From Trichoplax adhaerens (taxonomy: Eukaryota; Placozoa; Uniplacotomia; Trichoplacea; Trichoplacidae): 64,000 nt of DNA. The notes beneath the pieces are model-generated. The model worked only from the letters and a program-made list of their open reading frames with translations. It had not been told where the DNA came from and searched no databases. The stretch lies in the NCBI RefSeq assembly GCF_000150275.1, contig NW_002060962.1, positions 460,007-524,006 on the forward strand. Reading direction: 5' to 3'. Positions 36,568-49,696 of this stretch are shown here, piece after piece (the first letter of the stretch is position 1; every line of letters starts with the position of its first letter). Position numbers and translations under genes: made by a program.

Positions 36568-39500
36568 ATGATAAATAGTAGTGGAATACGCCATGGTATG
36601 GGAGTTGAAGATAGTGACAACGAAGGAACAACCGAGTCCGAATCTCACAAATTTCATCTTGGAAAGAAAGTGTCTAAATTAACGGATTATATATTCAAAG
36701 GGAAGAATAACGGAGATAGCCATAGCAACTCTTTAAATATTATTAATAAATCCGATCTCAGCCGGTCTACGACTGATCTGGTAAGCGCTATCAGAACTCT
36801 TTCTTTAAGCTCATTAATTATAGGATACTACCAAATGCTGTAACAACTTATATAGTTAACAATACACTGAACGAATTTATTAAATTAAACTATACGCGTA
36901 TCATCTTTAAACGTAGTACTGACTGACAAATTTGTTGTGTTATCCAATAAGCATCAATGATGTACTAGCAAATTATGCTTACAATTGATGCCAGGCAATA
37001 TAGTAATTCACGTACATCATTGTTTTCATTGCATTACATTTAGAATGATGAAACATTGGGGGATGAAGAAGATCAACTGGATGGATTTCTTGATAGTCAG
37101 GTAAAGCTACGACGGTGCGGCTCTTTATTGCCATGTTTAGTACTATCATTGATAGTTCTTAACGCTACTATCGATGCTTTGATTTTCTCCTAATAGAAGC
37201 TTTCTCTTATTGTAATTTTCTGTGACTACTTAATGTTCATTGTGGATCGTGATAACGCATACTGTGATGTAACTTTTTTATATTTATAAAACGAAGTAAT
37301 GAGGAGTCCAAGTCCAACTTTTTCATACTATGTCTTTGCAGCTTTGGATTTAGACAGCTACTATGTAATGTCACTACAGTATATACTAATGGAAATTTTA
37401 ACTTCTTGCTTAGCGTACTGCTATAGTAGAAGCTGAAGTAGAAAAGTTAAAGAAAAAAATTGAGTCAATTAAGGAAGACATCAATGAATTAACACAATTT
37501 CAAAACGGTACGCGTAGCTTGTGCTGGATATTAATCTGATGAAGGATTGCATGCCATTTCATAGTTTAACCAATCATTTAATAAACTCTTAATTATTTGT
37601 ACTGATATATCGATATAATTGATTAACTCGAAGATCTGATTATTTGGCAACTAATTATTATATGCTTTTATTTGATATACAGAAGTTATTGCTGATTACT
37701 TAAAGACCTATGATGATAACGATATTAGTCAAGATCAAGCAAAGTTAGTGAAATTATATGATGGTTCTTCATTGGTGGCTGTTATCAAGTGATATATAAT
37801 TACCGTATATAACTTGGTAGCAGTTACTAGTTGCTATTGTGCTAGTCAATTATCTGTTTAGTACATCGGATAATAAAACACCGCTAAGGGAGAGTCGGTA
37901 ATCGAATAGCCATTTTCCTCATATAATTTTAGGAAAAAGAAAGTCTTTGACAAAGAGGTTCAAAAGCGTCAAAAAGAAATTGCTACTAAACAGCGATCTT
38001 TAGAAAAACATAATAAACTGTTGTCGGTAAGTAACTCAAGTGGTTATAGTTGTCGTATAATACGTCCGTAAGTTAATAATAACTTAAGTAAATGTGCAAT
38101 CAATTTAATTTGGCTAAGACACTATTACGGGTTTTTTATCTTTAATTGAATTGTTATCATAATGTATTAGGAACTTGTAAATGACCCTCGACATCATAAA
38201 ATGCATTTACGGTATGCCACATTTTATTAATTTTATGAGCAAAGTATACATAATCAAGTTTGCTATGTGGTATTAAGTAGCTTCTACCTAAATGTACTTT
38301 CTTTAGCACAATGACAAACAACATAAAATCCAGTTTATCGAGGTAGAAATTTAAACTTTATAGACTTTTAGATATTTAAGCAAATTTGATACTTGATGCG
38401 TAGATGTTACCATTCGCTGAGATAATATATTCTTTGCATGCAGCGCTGTAAGCAGTACAAAGCAGTTATTAATTCCGAAAACGTCGACACTAGCGGGTAG
38501 CAATGAAAATCTCCATCGGCTTGGTAACTCTAATGGATATACTGTAGTTCTTAAAGTTTTATGCTAATTAATTTGACAACCTGTTCGATTTCGAGTAAAA
38601 ATAATTTTTGTTTACTCTTTTAGATACAGAAGCATCTAATAGTTTTAATGTTGTTGATACCACGGATGTTCGATCGAGAAGTATAAGCGCTACGGAACCA
38701 ATTGTAAAGTCTAAGAGCATCCATAGGTATACGAAACACTATCTTGCATATCTAGTTATAAATTTTAAATAAAGTTTTATCGAGTAGTTCATCGAGAATA
38801 TGGTGAATTAAGGTTTGATATTTATGTAGTAGGCCTGATAGTAGAAGTGGAACTGAATTTCCAGAAACAACAGATGAGAAACAACTTCTACGGTTAGTAA
38901 ATTAAGTGATACCATTTTTGTTCTGTAATTGAATTTTATATAGTAATATTTTAACGTTCATGCTGCCGTACTTATAAAAAATAAATTTTTTAAATAGTAA
39001 TTCAACAGAAAGTATTTCTAAAGTATCACGCAGCTCAAATGAAGCCTCTCCAACTGCACAGTCGGAATCGTTACAGATAAAGATTGAAGGAGAAATTATG
39101 CCTGCTATTAATGAATTGAGAAATACCGTTAAGGCACTTTCTACCAAAGTTTCTAGCCTCAAGAAATCTCAGCAAATTTTAGAATTAGCCATTGATAGAT
39201 CAAATGTAATCAACAAGAACTGAATATTGCTTGTACTGTAACAGTAATTTACAGTATATCTATAGTATAAGTTTGTATAATTTACGCATTTCATGACTAG
39301 TTTTGTATATTGTTAGGAGGATAGCAAGAATCGATTTCAAGAAATAGCTGAGGATTATGAAGAAGATAGAGATCATATTCATGTAAGGTTATTCATATTA
39401 TTTCGCTAATTGTATTTTTTTTTAATTGATGAACTTGTTTTCCATCTATGTATTGTCTGAGTAGAGTATTGAGGATCAGCTGAATGAGTTTATTGACCTT

Positions 39501-40322
39501 CGACAAAATGAGGTAAGATGTACCTCTTATTATAGTTATAATGTTCTCTCTGCAATACGACTCGTATAGTAAATTGGTGGTATTCAATCTAGTTAGTTTC
39601 AATGAAGCTAATATAATTAAATTCTCTAGATGGACCTCATATACTGTATAATTCTAACATTTTGGTTAAATTTGATAGACGTATGAATTAAAAGCTGAAT
39701 TGGAAAATGTTGAAGAACGAACGGATTATCGCCTAAATGTCTTTTCTGGAGATTTAGATGATTTTTTTAGCTCTTATCATACTAAAGTTAGTAGCTCAGC
39801 TTCTGAGTGCAAATGTATTGCACCATAGAATTAGTATTAGATTGCCATTTGAGTTAATTGCTTATAAGTGCATTTGCATGTAAATTTTAGATAAAGGAAA
39901 TAGAAAATAGATTAGATCAGCTGCAAAAGCCTATGGATTATGAAGGTTTAGGGTTAAAAAGTGGTGATGCGATATCTTCAGCCCTGAATATTGGCATTAG
40001 TTTTGCGACATTTTTATTAATGTTTGGCAGTGCTGTATTCAAAGGCATTAGACCTTTTATTAGAACTAAGTATGCCAGAATGTTAATTAAATTGTAGCAA
40101 TGTTTGTAAAAAATGAAATTCCTTTAGAATTTAATGAAACTAAGAAATTGTTTTGGTTTGCTATTACACAGAGCTCGCTTATGCATAACATTGGTAGCCA
40201 CATTGTTCATTGCAATCTTTTGGAAACGCATGATCGAGTCTGATTCGACTGATACCCTGGATGAATGGATCTTATATAACTTACCATTTTTGAAAAAATT
40301 AAGATTCTATAGAACTACATGA
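36568..40322 (+). CDS. TMCC-family transmembrane and coiled-coil protein
   Basis: ER-membrane protein of the TMCC1/2/3 family; TMCC1 acts at ER-endosome contact sites and the family binds ribosomes or membranes through coiled coils. Fifteen exons join in frame to 544 residues: 36568-36780, 37044-37100, 37414-37507, 37683-37788, 37933-38026, 38171-38211, 38444-38523, 38624-38726, 38833-38892, 38998-39205, 39317-39382, 39465-39512, 39679-39786, 39891-40069 and 40145-40322. An acidic/Ser-rich N-terminus is followed by heptad-type helices (VEAEVEKLKKKIESI; KKKKVFDKEVQKRQKEI), a second coiled coil in exons 10-13, and two membrane helices near residues 453-473 and 495-513 with the IAIFWKR end typical of the family. 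Which vertebrate paralogue is closest cannot be told. If the last intron is not removed the protein ends at 40097 with one membrane helix. Confidence 0.87.
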
Positions 40323-41267
40323 CAGATTGACAGTAAAGTGCAAAACAGTAATATGGCTGATTATATCCTACGTATTATATTTAACCTTTGTTAATATTGA
40401 ATGAATGTCCGTTATTTTATCTTTTTTAAAATCTCTATTGATATATAATCTGGTGCTTCACAAGACAACCAGAGTTGCTTCAATGGTTTGATACTATAAT
40501 CTGTTGCAGGAATTTATTCATTGCTCTGTAACTTCATATTGTATGATCATGTTAGAACTGGATTAACTTGATCGTTAGATGTATATATATTTATAAAAAG
40601 AAATTTAAAGACTAGGATACGATAGAATGTCAAGCGACTATTTTACTACTTAAAATGTTATTCTATACTTGTGGTGGCACTGAAGAGTATCTTCAATAGT
40701 CAATACGCAAGCTAGAAATCATTAGTCAAGATGAATTACACATTTTTGAATCATGGACTATTTAATTTAAGGTGATTGATTGCAATCACTGAAGGGATAC
40801 TGCAAGTGATGATAAGAGCAAATGCGTATTATATGTCAGTTATAATTTAATAAGAAAATTTCAAACTGAAACTATTTTACAATCCTTGCACATAGTTCTA
40901 CGTGAAAAATTTTTAAATAGGTTTTATTTTACGCATTTGTTTATTGGCTATTAGAATACAATATCTAATTTGACTATTTTTTAGAATTCGATCGCTGCTA
41001 TGATTTGTTGTACTGAGGTGCTATTCAGAATATCTGTTAGCGTATGATTTTATATACTGTTTGGATCGATCTCAATTGCGATTATGATGTATCGCGAAAT
41101 ATAATTTACATAGGCTTAGTACATTTTCAGGTCATCAATCAATTAATTTATATGCAGAAATAAATATCCTAGAATTTAAGATCAACGCTTACAAATACAA
41201 TTGTTTAGGAACGTGGAACAATTACTAGTCTTTGCTGACATAAAGTATAGTGCTGTATGTAGCTTGA
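40323..41267. other. Convergent 3' spacer between TMCC and SNRNP48
   Basis: About 0.95 kb AT-rich DNA holding the 3' untranslated regions of two convergent genes. No further feature seen. Confidence 0.55.
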
Positions 41268-44200
41268 CTATTTGTTGTGCGATTTTTTGTGTTTGTGATG
41301 ATGGCGATGATGGTGGTTATCGTCTTTACTGCGTCGATGGTGATGCTGACTGTAGTCACTGTCGCTATGTTTACTAGAATGAGATCGTGGTTTGTCCCGA
41401 AAATGACTGCGATGGCGATGAGAGTAGTGTTCGTCTGCAGAGTCATGTCTTCGTTCACGACGATCGGATTTTGTTTCTTTTCTTGACTTTAATTTTAATT
41501 GCTCATCGATGACAGTATCTGTCTTTTGGCTAGCTATGTTTTTATTGTTAGTCACCTCATTCCTGGAATCGTTGTTAATACTTTCAGTACTATGACTAGA
41601 ATCTCCAATCATTGATTCTAAGTATTTCATTTGTAATTCGATCAAGTCACGATGAACCTGCAACAACGAAATACTGCTTTGTTAAATCACTTACAAGATC
41701 ATAATCATGACTACATTAATTAGCGGATGGTTTGAGCATTTATACAGTACACAAGGCCAAAGTATTGTAATGTCCATTCAAAGTTTACAGAAAATAATAA
41801 TTCATAGAACTTACCTGGGTAGGCGTGCGTTTCGTAATATGTACATTTTTTGCCCTGTAAGTCTGTCTTCTTCTCTTGTAGTCGCGCTGTTCAGCAAGTA
41901 CCTCTAAATGACTTTTGGTCTTATCAGTATTATTATTGCCTAATATGATTTATTACAAATAATTAATGTAATTTGTTTAAATTAGTTATACTAAGGTAAT
42001 TACTTTTGCTGCTACAATAATAGTCACATTTTACTTTATATATTTAATTCTGATGTCATAAACCGTACATAGTTCTTGGATGGTATCAAAATCAATTTGA
42101 AGTTCCTCTAATGTAGCTCTAGTTTTGGGCTTCATGGCATTTACGCGCTGTCAGGAAATACGTACCGTATAACATCCAATCACATGTATTGTAATTGTTA
42201 AATTTAACTGAGATGACAAATACTTTCTAGAGGATGTTTATGAACCGACCTTAATGATATCTTCGTAAATAGCTAATCGCTGCTCAGGTGTAAATATGCA
42301 AGCCATTTTATCTGGTGATAGGGCATAATTAACTGTAGTTATAACACCCTCAGACACCTAATGTAATAAAAATGAAAGTTTAATCTAAAGATGTTTGTAA
42401 CAAAGTCGAAAAACTGTTATCTATTCCTAAAGTATGTAATTACTTTTGAACGTACATTTTGGAAGTGCAATTGATATGAATTCTGATTCGTATCGTCATT
42501 AATTTCAGAATTGCTTCTCAATTTTATTTTTATACCTTGAATGGCTTCATTTACTTCATTCTGGAACAAATATAAGCTAGATGGTTATCACTAAGAGCAT
42601 CATTTGGCTGTTTTACTACAAGTCATTACCTGGTCTAGTTTATATTGATGGCTTATTTTCATGGTCCATAAAAACTTCCACAGTTCTAACACAAATTCTT
42701 GACCCTCTAACGATATGTTTTTATATTAATTAATTAAGTCAAAATAGTATAACAGCAATTAAGCTTACTGCTTTGTAGAGCGAACCATAATGTTCGTACG
42801 AGTTTATTGGGTTGGCATAAAGTTTGACTGTGTAAATTTCTTATAATGATGTTAGTAACTTCAATTTCACTTCCCATAACGGACCTGACAATCAATAACA
42901 ATTAATTTCAATCGTAGATCAATAGTTTGTGAAAGCAATTTTATTGGTAATATAGACTATCTATTCAAATGAACCAACAACTTACTCGAGATAATTCGTT
43001 TTAGGCAGATTTTTAATTATCCAAGATTTTATGGTATTAGGGTCCATTATCAACGTATCAATATTCAGGTAATTTTTAGGAATGGCTTTCCAACTGTGGA
43101 TTTTCCTGCAGTTACGTTAATTATTAGAACAAAATGATCTTGGAGTGTAAGAAATTAAAATAATACTGATAATAATATGTATTTCGTGCTAATAGGGAAT
43201 ATAAATATTGTCTGAAGACTAGTTCAATAAGAAAGTTAACGTGGTATACTTTATTTTTTCCATTGGTATGGTTTCGTATTCAATATCGGTAGATATATCT
43301 TTATGTTCTATATTGATATCGGAGAGTTGATTTGAAGATTCCAACGTCATAATATCCTTGGGGTCTATAACGCTAGAATCTTGATCTATTTCGCTAACAA
43401 TTGTCTACGTATGAGTATAAATAGGAAAAAAAGATGATGACTATAGTTTAGAGAGACAACGTATTGTGTTCCTTCATAATGTGTCAATAAAATGTCTCGT
43501 GCACAAAATACAGTTTGTCTAAAAATTCTCAAATAGTAAATATACATAAGATAGGGTAAATGAAATTGTGGAACTATTACTTACAGCTGAGGAAGTGCAA
43601 TTGTCGTCGTTTGTGGCGGCATTTATTTCAACATTTGAATAATCTGCGTAAAATATCAGGATGCATGAGAAATAACTCAAGATATACGTGACATATACAG
43701 TATCTATGCTATTTCATTTTATTCTTGAATCTTAACTGGAATAATGTATGATTAGCAATTGACTTAGAGAACAGTTTACAAGATATGTGCAGAAATAACG
43801 GATTGTCGATTTATTGACTGTATCTTTTGAGTTGTTTCCTTGGGTGATGTATAAAAGGAAAGCTATACTATTGTCATCCGAGAATTACTACTGTACGGAG
43901 CAAATTTGAAGTGATTACTTGTAGAAAGGCCTGCAGCAATGTCGCCAAGTTGTAAGGATAGTAAATATTACAATACCATGATATTTATTCTGACCTGTAA
44001 GTATTGATGAAACTGAAGAGTTTGGTTGGTAGAAGAATTTGGATGTAGGTATTTCAATCTGATGTTATAATATAATATATCAAGAGTTTAGACAATAACT
44101 CGTCGTTATAACTTACAAGATCATTGAAGAAAAAGCGAGCTATTACAATATAATTATTGGCAATTATTTTATAGTTATATAGTACCTGATTATAGAAACC

Positions 44201-44663
44201 TTGCTCCTTCAACATACATTTCTTAGTATGTTTTTCTAAAGACGAGCGCGGTATGCGATGATTAACATTGATAGGGCATGAAACTATTTCATTCTGTAAA
44301 AGTACATTTAAAAGATGGGTTATGGTGTACATGCTGAGATCAAGCGAATCATTTCAAACACGAATGCTGTACAATATAATCGATACAAACATTATATTGC
44401 ATTGGCTACCGCAAGCGATAATGATGTTAAGCATCATGCTATAGAAATTTTAGTATGCAAATCGCTCTATTTTTACCCGAGAATACAATTGAAGTAGTGA
44501 TGCAATGTGATTTCAGATAGGAATGAATTCTTCTGTGCCTTACCTCTAGTAAAAATTGATCTCTATCCAGTCCGATTTTATCAATGAGATGAGATAACTG
44601 GCGATTCGTTTGGGTGATAAACTCTTGAATATTTTTGAAGGTTAAATTGATATTATCTTCCAT
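41268..44663 (-). CDS. SNRNP48: U11/U12 snRNP 48-kDa protein (minor spliceosome)
   Basis: Component of the U11/U12 di-snRNP; its CHHC zinc finger helps recognise the 5' splice site of U12-type introns. Exon 1 (44663-44544) is helical. Exon 2 (44293-44186) carries the CHHC finger: CPINVNH, then nine residues on HTKKC. Exons 44058-43995 and 43643-43585 and several more between about 43405 and 42020 follow. They include a segment FTPEQRLAIYEDI like the conserved central part of the family. The exon at about 41909-41817 encodes LAEQRDYKRRRQTYRAKNVH, the family's most conserved block, ending ITKRTPTQ. The last exon (41657-41268) is a charged, His/Ser/Arg-rich tail. The region between finger and central block looks longer than in the vertebrate protein, and its intermediate exon borders are approximate. 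Identity is firm from finger plus DYKRRRQ block. Confidence 0.88.
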
Positions 44664-44814
44664 GACCAGTGCATTAGTAGATATTGCATACGATCATCGT
44701 AATAAGACATATAAATGCAGTCGATTGGATGAGGATTTGTGCACAGAAAGTTTCAAGTTGGACTTTCGAGTGTTGACAATTCCATGGAGAGGTCGACGAT
44801 CGCTATCTAACAGA

Positions 44815-45020
44815 GTGGTGCAGTACAGTCTAGTACAATCGTGTGTATCAGCTTTTGAGTACACTGTACCGTATTCCAGCTACTGTACACTGTACACTGT
44901 ACACTGTACACTGTACACTCTAGTCGAGTACAGTACAGTACTGTACTGTCAATACAACTTCTCAATACTCTGTGGCCCTGTGTACACTGTACAGTACAGT
45001 ACTGTACTGTACAGTATGGT
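44815..45020. repeat. TGTACACTGTACAC / TACTGTACAGTA palindromic block
   Basis: Contains a short tandem stretch of the 8-mer CTGTACAC (about five units near 44882-44921), then GTACAGTACAGTACTGTACTG and a second palindromic run ending near 45015. Capable of extensive hairpin formation. Confidence 0.75.
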
Positions 45021-45284
45021 ACTTACTGGATACAAACATGAGTTTGCAATGCACACTCATGCAGTAGCCCACTGTCATCTTACTTACACTACAGCGTGAG
45101 TCCTAGCTTCCCAGAGTTTATAAAATGATGAAATTAATGTACTGTACTGTACATGTAAAGTACACAGTAAGAACTTTATGTAAGGTGGCAGGGGCTAGAG
45201 TCCATTCACTGTACTGGACAACTGCACAAGAGCGCAGTCAGGCATTGCTAAAATGTTTTCTCTCTGTCCCTGGTGCTGGTACAG

Positions 45285-45725
45285 TACAAACTAAAGTGTA
45301 CTGTTCTGTACTGTACACTGTACACTGTACAGTACATGAATTGTTGGCAAAAATAGTGTCAGTGTGACGTTCGATAAGGGTAGTTACTTACACTGCCAAG
45401 TGGAATCGATATAGGTGACATCATTTCACTTCGTACAGACTAACGTGCACAAACTAAAGTGTACTGTACTGTACAGTAGATGAATTATTGGCAAAAATAG
45501 TGTCACCATGACGTTCGATTAGGGTAACCACTTACACTGCCAAGTGGAACCGATATAGGTGACATCATTTCACTTTGCACGGACTACAGTGCATAAACTA
45601 AAGTGTACTGTACAGTAGATGAATTGTTGGCAAAAATAGTGTCACCATGACGTTCCATTAAGGTACTCACTTACACTGCCACGTGGAATCGATATAGGTG
45701 ACATCATTTCACTTCGCACAGTACT
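45285..45725. repeat. Three-copy tandem array, period about 140 bp
   Basis: The anchor GGCAAAAATAGTGTCA occurs near 45346, 45490 and 45629. Each unit continues through TGACGTTC, AAGGGTA or AGGGTAACC, CACTTACACTGCCAAGTGG, GATATAGGTGACATCATTTC and AAACTAAAGTGTACTGTAC. The unit includes an ACTGCCAAGTGG segment and a palindromic spacer like those elsewhere. No protein is encoded. Confidence 0.85.
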
Positions 45726-47310
45726 AGGACTGGACAGTACAGTACCATACAGTGTAATGGACTCATTGCTCTTCTCCATGGCTACGGTTCTGGCTACTGT
45801 CGTCATCATCAACAGATCTCAAATTAAGCCTTAGTCATGGACTACTAGAAGAAATCCGTTTTTTTTTAGCTCATGCCTTAATATATAAGTTAATACAGCT
45901 TACATACTGCTTACAAGGTACTACGACAAAATTATTGAATACTGTACAGTACAGTAAATACCATTAACTGTTCAATTATGAATTATGATTCGTACTGGAT
46001 AGTGAACAGTATAACAACAATAAGAATTCAATTTGCGCAATTGCTCAAGTAAAGTACGAAGTGAGGGTATTGAAATTCTACTCCGTGAACAAGTAAACAA
46101 GTCAAGTATCACGAACTGTGGATCGAATAGTATTAATTCTAATCCAGCTTGTACTCTGTACTGTTAGCAAGGAAAATAAAATAAAAATTTGGACTTGTAA
46201 CTTTAAATAAACAAAAATTTTAAAATAATAATCTCAATGGTACAAATGTGCAAGACTTCAAAATGATATTCACAATACCGCTAATTGGCTTATTTTTCAT
46301 TTTATACTTAGTAATCTTCGTACGTACCAATACATACCTCCCTTTATTGCAGTTTATGTAGCAAAGAATTACATTATATTAATTAATACTTAATTGCCGC
46401 GATGTCATTCCCAATTAAAAAATGCGGTCAGTTAGATCAGTATCTGTCTACCGTGAGCTATAGTTTTACATTAACGTGCAAATGAGTGCATACAGATACT
46501 GGGTATGGCTGATATCAAGCACGGTAGGCAAGTAATCTCGAAGGCACTGTATAAGGTCTTGCAAAAATTGAACTTTATCCTTAGATCTGAAATTGATGGA
46601 GGCTCGTAGTAGAACTAGAACATATTAATACTACGCGTAAAACAGAAAGATTCCTCTTGATAGCACTGTTTGCAAGTTGCTGCTTATTATTATCGAATAT
46701 GATTAAATATTGGATAATTTGGTAATTATTACAAAATATCATTGGATTTATAGTACAATTCATATCCTGTATGCTATAAATCATCTTACAAGAACGAAAT
46801 TAATTAAGTACTATCAATCGTAGCTAATAATATGCATATTAATGAGATTAATATATCGTCTAAACTTTAAGGATATATTATGCTATCAGTAAGTAAGTAT
46901 ATGCAGATCTACCAGCATAGTATGAAATCTACGCTACTGCAATACGTACACTATGGATCACGCTAAACCTGCTAAAATAAATCCAAGTAGGCATATAAAT
47001 CGAGTAATATAAATATACAGTATGATCATGATGTGCGTTTATACATATGGTATGGGGTAGATCAGAGTACAAATACCTTACTATCCAGAAAGTGATCGAG
47101 GCCTACTAAGTAGTGTATATAGTGTACTTACGCTAATACAGTAGACTAGAGTGCTATACTGTGAATATATATGAGTTACAATATTATTTTATCTACTATG
47201 AAAATTGCAGGATATTTAATTCGAGAATTGACCACCATTATTAATAGAGATAATTACATACACTATAGTGCACCGTCAGATAGACGTAAATTGTGTCTTC
47301 ACTTTAAATA

Positions 47311-49696
47311 ATGAAATCGATTCTAGCTTTACTTGCAGTAGCATTGGCCGTAGGAACTTATTATATAGGATATCAAACTTTACGAGATGTTATTAGGTCA
47401 CCAAGGCAGAGCTTTGACGCCATCTTTCACGATAGCCATGGTGATGTACTTCAGAAGCAGAAACAGAGCGGCAGTAAGAATAGTTTAAATGGTAATCCGA
47501 CGAAACTCTCAATCTATTCAGAGAGAAAGGATGAAACAATTTCAGTGTCGAGCACCCTAGCTACTTCTAGTAACGTGGCAAATGGGAATTCTATGGATGA
47601 TAATGACATTATTGCGGATAAAATAAAAAGAACTACTATCTTGAAACAAGAACCAGGAAAAGTAATGCCTAAGAAAAATGGGAATAATAATTTAGTTAGC
47701 AAGGATTCTATGGATGATTTAACACTTGCAGAAACATTTCTAAAACAAAAGAATTATAATAAATCTCTTGATGCTTTCGACCCGATCCTTAAGCGAGATC
47801 CAACTAATGTTTTGGCACGCTACGGCAAAGCCAAAGCTTTAGATAAGCTAGCAGAGCAGGAGCGAAGTAATCAACTGCTACATAAGGCAATTGAGAATTA
47901 TCATAAAGTTGGAGAGCAACGCCACTGCTCAGTTGAGCTTAGAAAGGCTGCATATTTGCGTCTGGCTGATCGCGCGAGTTTTCTAGGTAGCCATAAAAAG
48001 GCTATGGAAGTATTAGAAAAACTAGTAAAAGAATCACCTACCGACGTTAATATTTTAAATAAATTGGGCATTCAGTATTTATTAATCAAGCAAAATTCTC
48101 AAGCTGAAAGCACATATCGAAAAGTCTTAGAGATATCACCTGATGATGGTTTTGCACAAGTTCATTTAGGATTCCTTCTCAATACTAAGTCACAATATCA
48201 TGAAGCTATCCCGTTACTCAGTGCTGGCATCAATAGTCAACAGCCAGGAACCGATGCTGCTAAATTCTACTTATATTTAGGCGATGCATTAACACGAGTG
48301 GGGAGAAAATCTGAAGTAAGAAAATGTCTATTTGATTATACGGATAATATTTACTGAATTTATACTAATACTTATTAACTATTATACATTCATATATACG
48401 AGTATATCGGTGTATCGTTTATGAATAGCGATATAGTAAAATACTTTAGAAAAGCTAAGAATATCTAAATTGTTGTTGTTCATAGTGGGATTATTACCTT
48501 TTTTAGGCTAACTCTGTTTATAACAACGGCGTTATAAAAGGATATTTTTTGTCAGAATGGCAGAGATCACTCTACAATGTCGATAGACTACGTGGTAAAC
48601 CTTGGTGGAATGCTGAAGAAACAGGATATTTATCGTCAGTTCGATTGTTAGAGAAACATTGGAAAAGTATTTTGAAAGAAGGACTAAATATCTTGAATCA
48701 AGAAACAGGTACAGTCTATATGCAAACTGGTATAATTAAATGAATAAACTCTCGAATCTATATTGCAACTTAAAGAATAATGTAAAATAAGTATAGCCTA
48801 TAACAAATGATAGAGCTTGATTTGTTTTGTGTATAAATAGATAGCAATTTATTTCAAAATTTTAAGATTATTATAAGGTAGATGATTTTCTTTTTCAATT
48901 CAGCAGGTTTTCAAAGAGAGACTGAAAATCTGCGTTGTAGGGGAGATTGGAAACAATTTCAATTGTACGTGAGAGGACAGAGGAATGATGATAACTGTAA
49001 GAGAGCTCCTCTAACTTGTAGTATTATCAATCAAATTCCTGAAGCTAAAAGCAATAAGAGGGGTCAAGTAAGCTAGTTTTATATTTTGTCCCAAATTATT
49101 TGTTATCCATTAAAATTTGTGAATTTCTTCTTTTATTTCTAAAAAATGTAATTTTGTTGTAGGTTCAATATTCTGTTATGTTTCCTGGAACACACATTTG
49201 GCCACATACTGGCCCAACCAACTGTCGATTGCGACTTCATCTTGGTCTTAAAGTCCCTTCTGCTGTTAGTATTCGAGTTGGTAATGAAACTAGGTAAATT
49301 AAATATACATTTATTATTAATACCGTGCCATAACTTTCATAGAAATATTAAAATCTTGAAGCGTGGATAGCTTATAACATAGAATTGAAGGAAGTCAGAT
49401 CAACTTTAAGTTGGATTGCTATTTCAGTTTACAAGTACGACTATTGTACATACATTAGTAAATACAAATATAAATATTGAACAAGATAAATATAAATTGA
49501 TGCAATGTTATCCGTATTCATTTTTAAATATTCTATTTTTACAAGATTTTGGGAAGAAGGTAAAGTGATGATCCTTGATGATTCATTTGAACACGAAGTA
49601 TGGCATAATGGAGATAGTCTTCGGTTAGTATTTATTGTAGATGTATGGCACCCTGATCTAACAACAAGCGAAAGGGCAGAGTTATTCCCTGTCTAA
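47311..49696 (+). CDS. ASPH: Aspartyl/asparaginyl beta-hydroxylase
   Basis: Type II ER-membrane 2-oxoglutarate/Fe(II) dioxygenase that hydroxylates Asp/Asn in EGF-like domains. Five exons, 47311-48315, 48507-48708, 48904-49067, 49163-49293 and 49546-49696, give 550 residues. The parts in order are a signal-anchor helix (about 3-25), a low-complexity charged luminal stalk to about 140, TPR repeats (about 145-335; for example [18 protein letters not shown] and [16 protein letters not shown]), then the catalytic domain with WQRSLYN, KPWW and KYSVM-like [10 protein letters not shown]. The iron ligands are His472 in HTGPTN and His517 in FEHEVW, and the 2-oxoglutarate-binding Arg527 lies in [13 protein letters not shown]. 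The enzyme family uses only two His ligands, as seen here. The first exon (335 codons) is uninterrupted, unlike the heavily split vertebrate gene. It should act on Notch/EGF-type proteins in the ER. Expected to be active. Confidence 0.95.

Larger units (their letters stand above)
44664..47310. other. Divergent spacer between SNRNP48 and beta-hydroxylase, repeat-rich
   Basis: The first 1.1 kb holds palindromes and a three-copy array, listed separately. From about 46000 to 47310 there is plain AT-rich DNA. The 154-codon plus frame at 44635-45099 overlaps SNRNP48 exon 1 antisense and then runs through ACTGTACACTGTAC repeats, so it is not called. Promoters of both genes must lie at the two ends. 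Confidence 0.55.

Noticed and set aside
41225-41486. Plus (41277-41486) and minus (41225-41458) frames rich in Val/Met or Thr/Ile
   Set aside because: Other-frame shadows of the His/Ser/Arg-rich tail of SNRNP48.
44635-45099. 154-codon plus-strand frame
   Set aside because: Overlaps SNRNP48 exon 1 antisense and then runs through CTGTACAC repeats; no domain.
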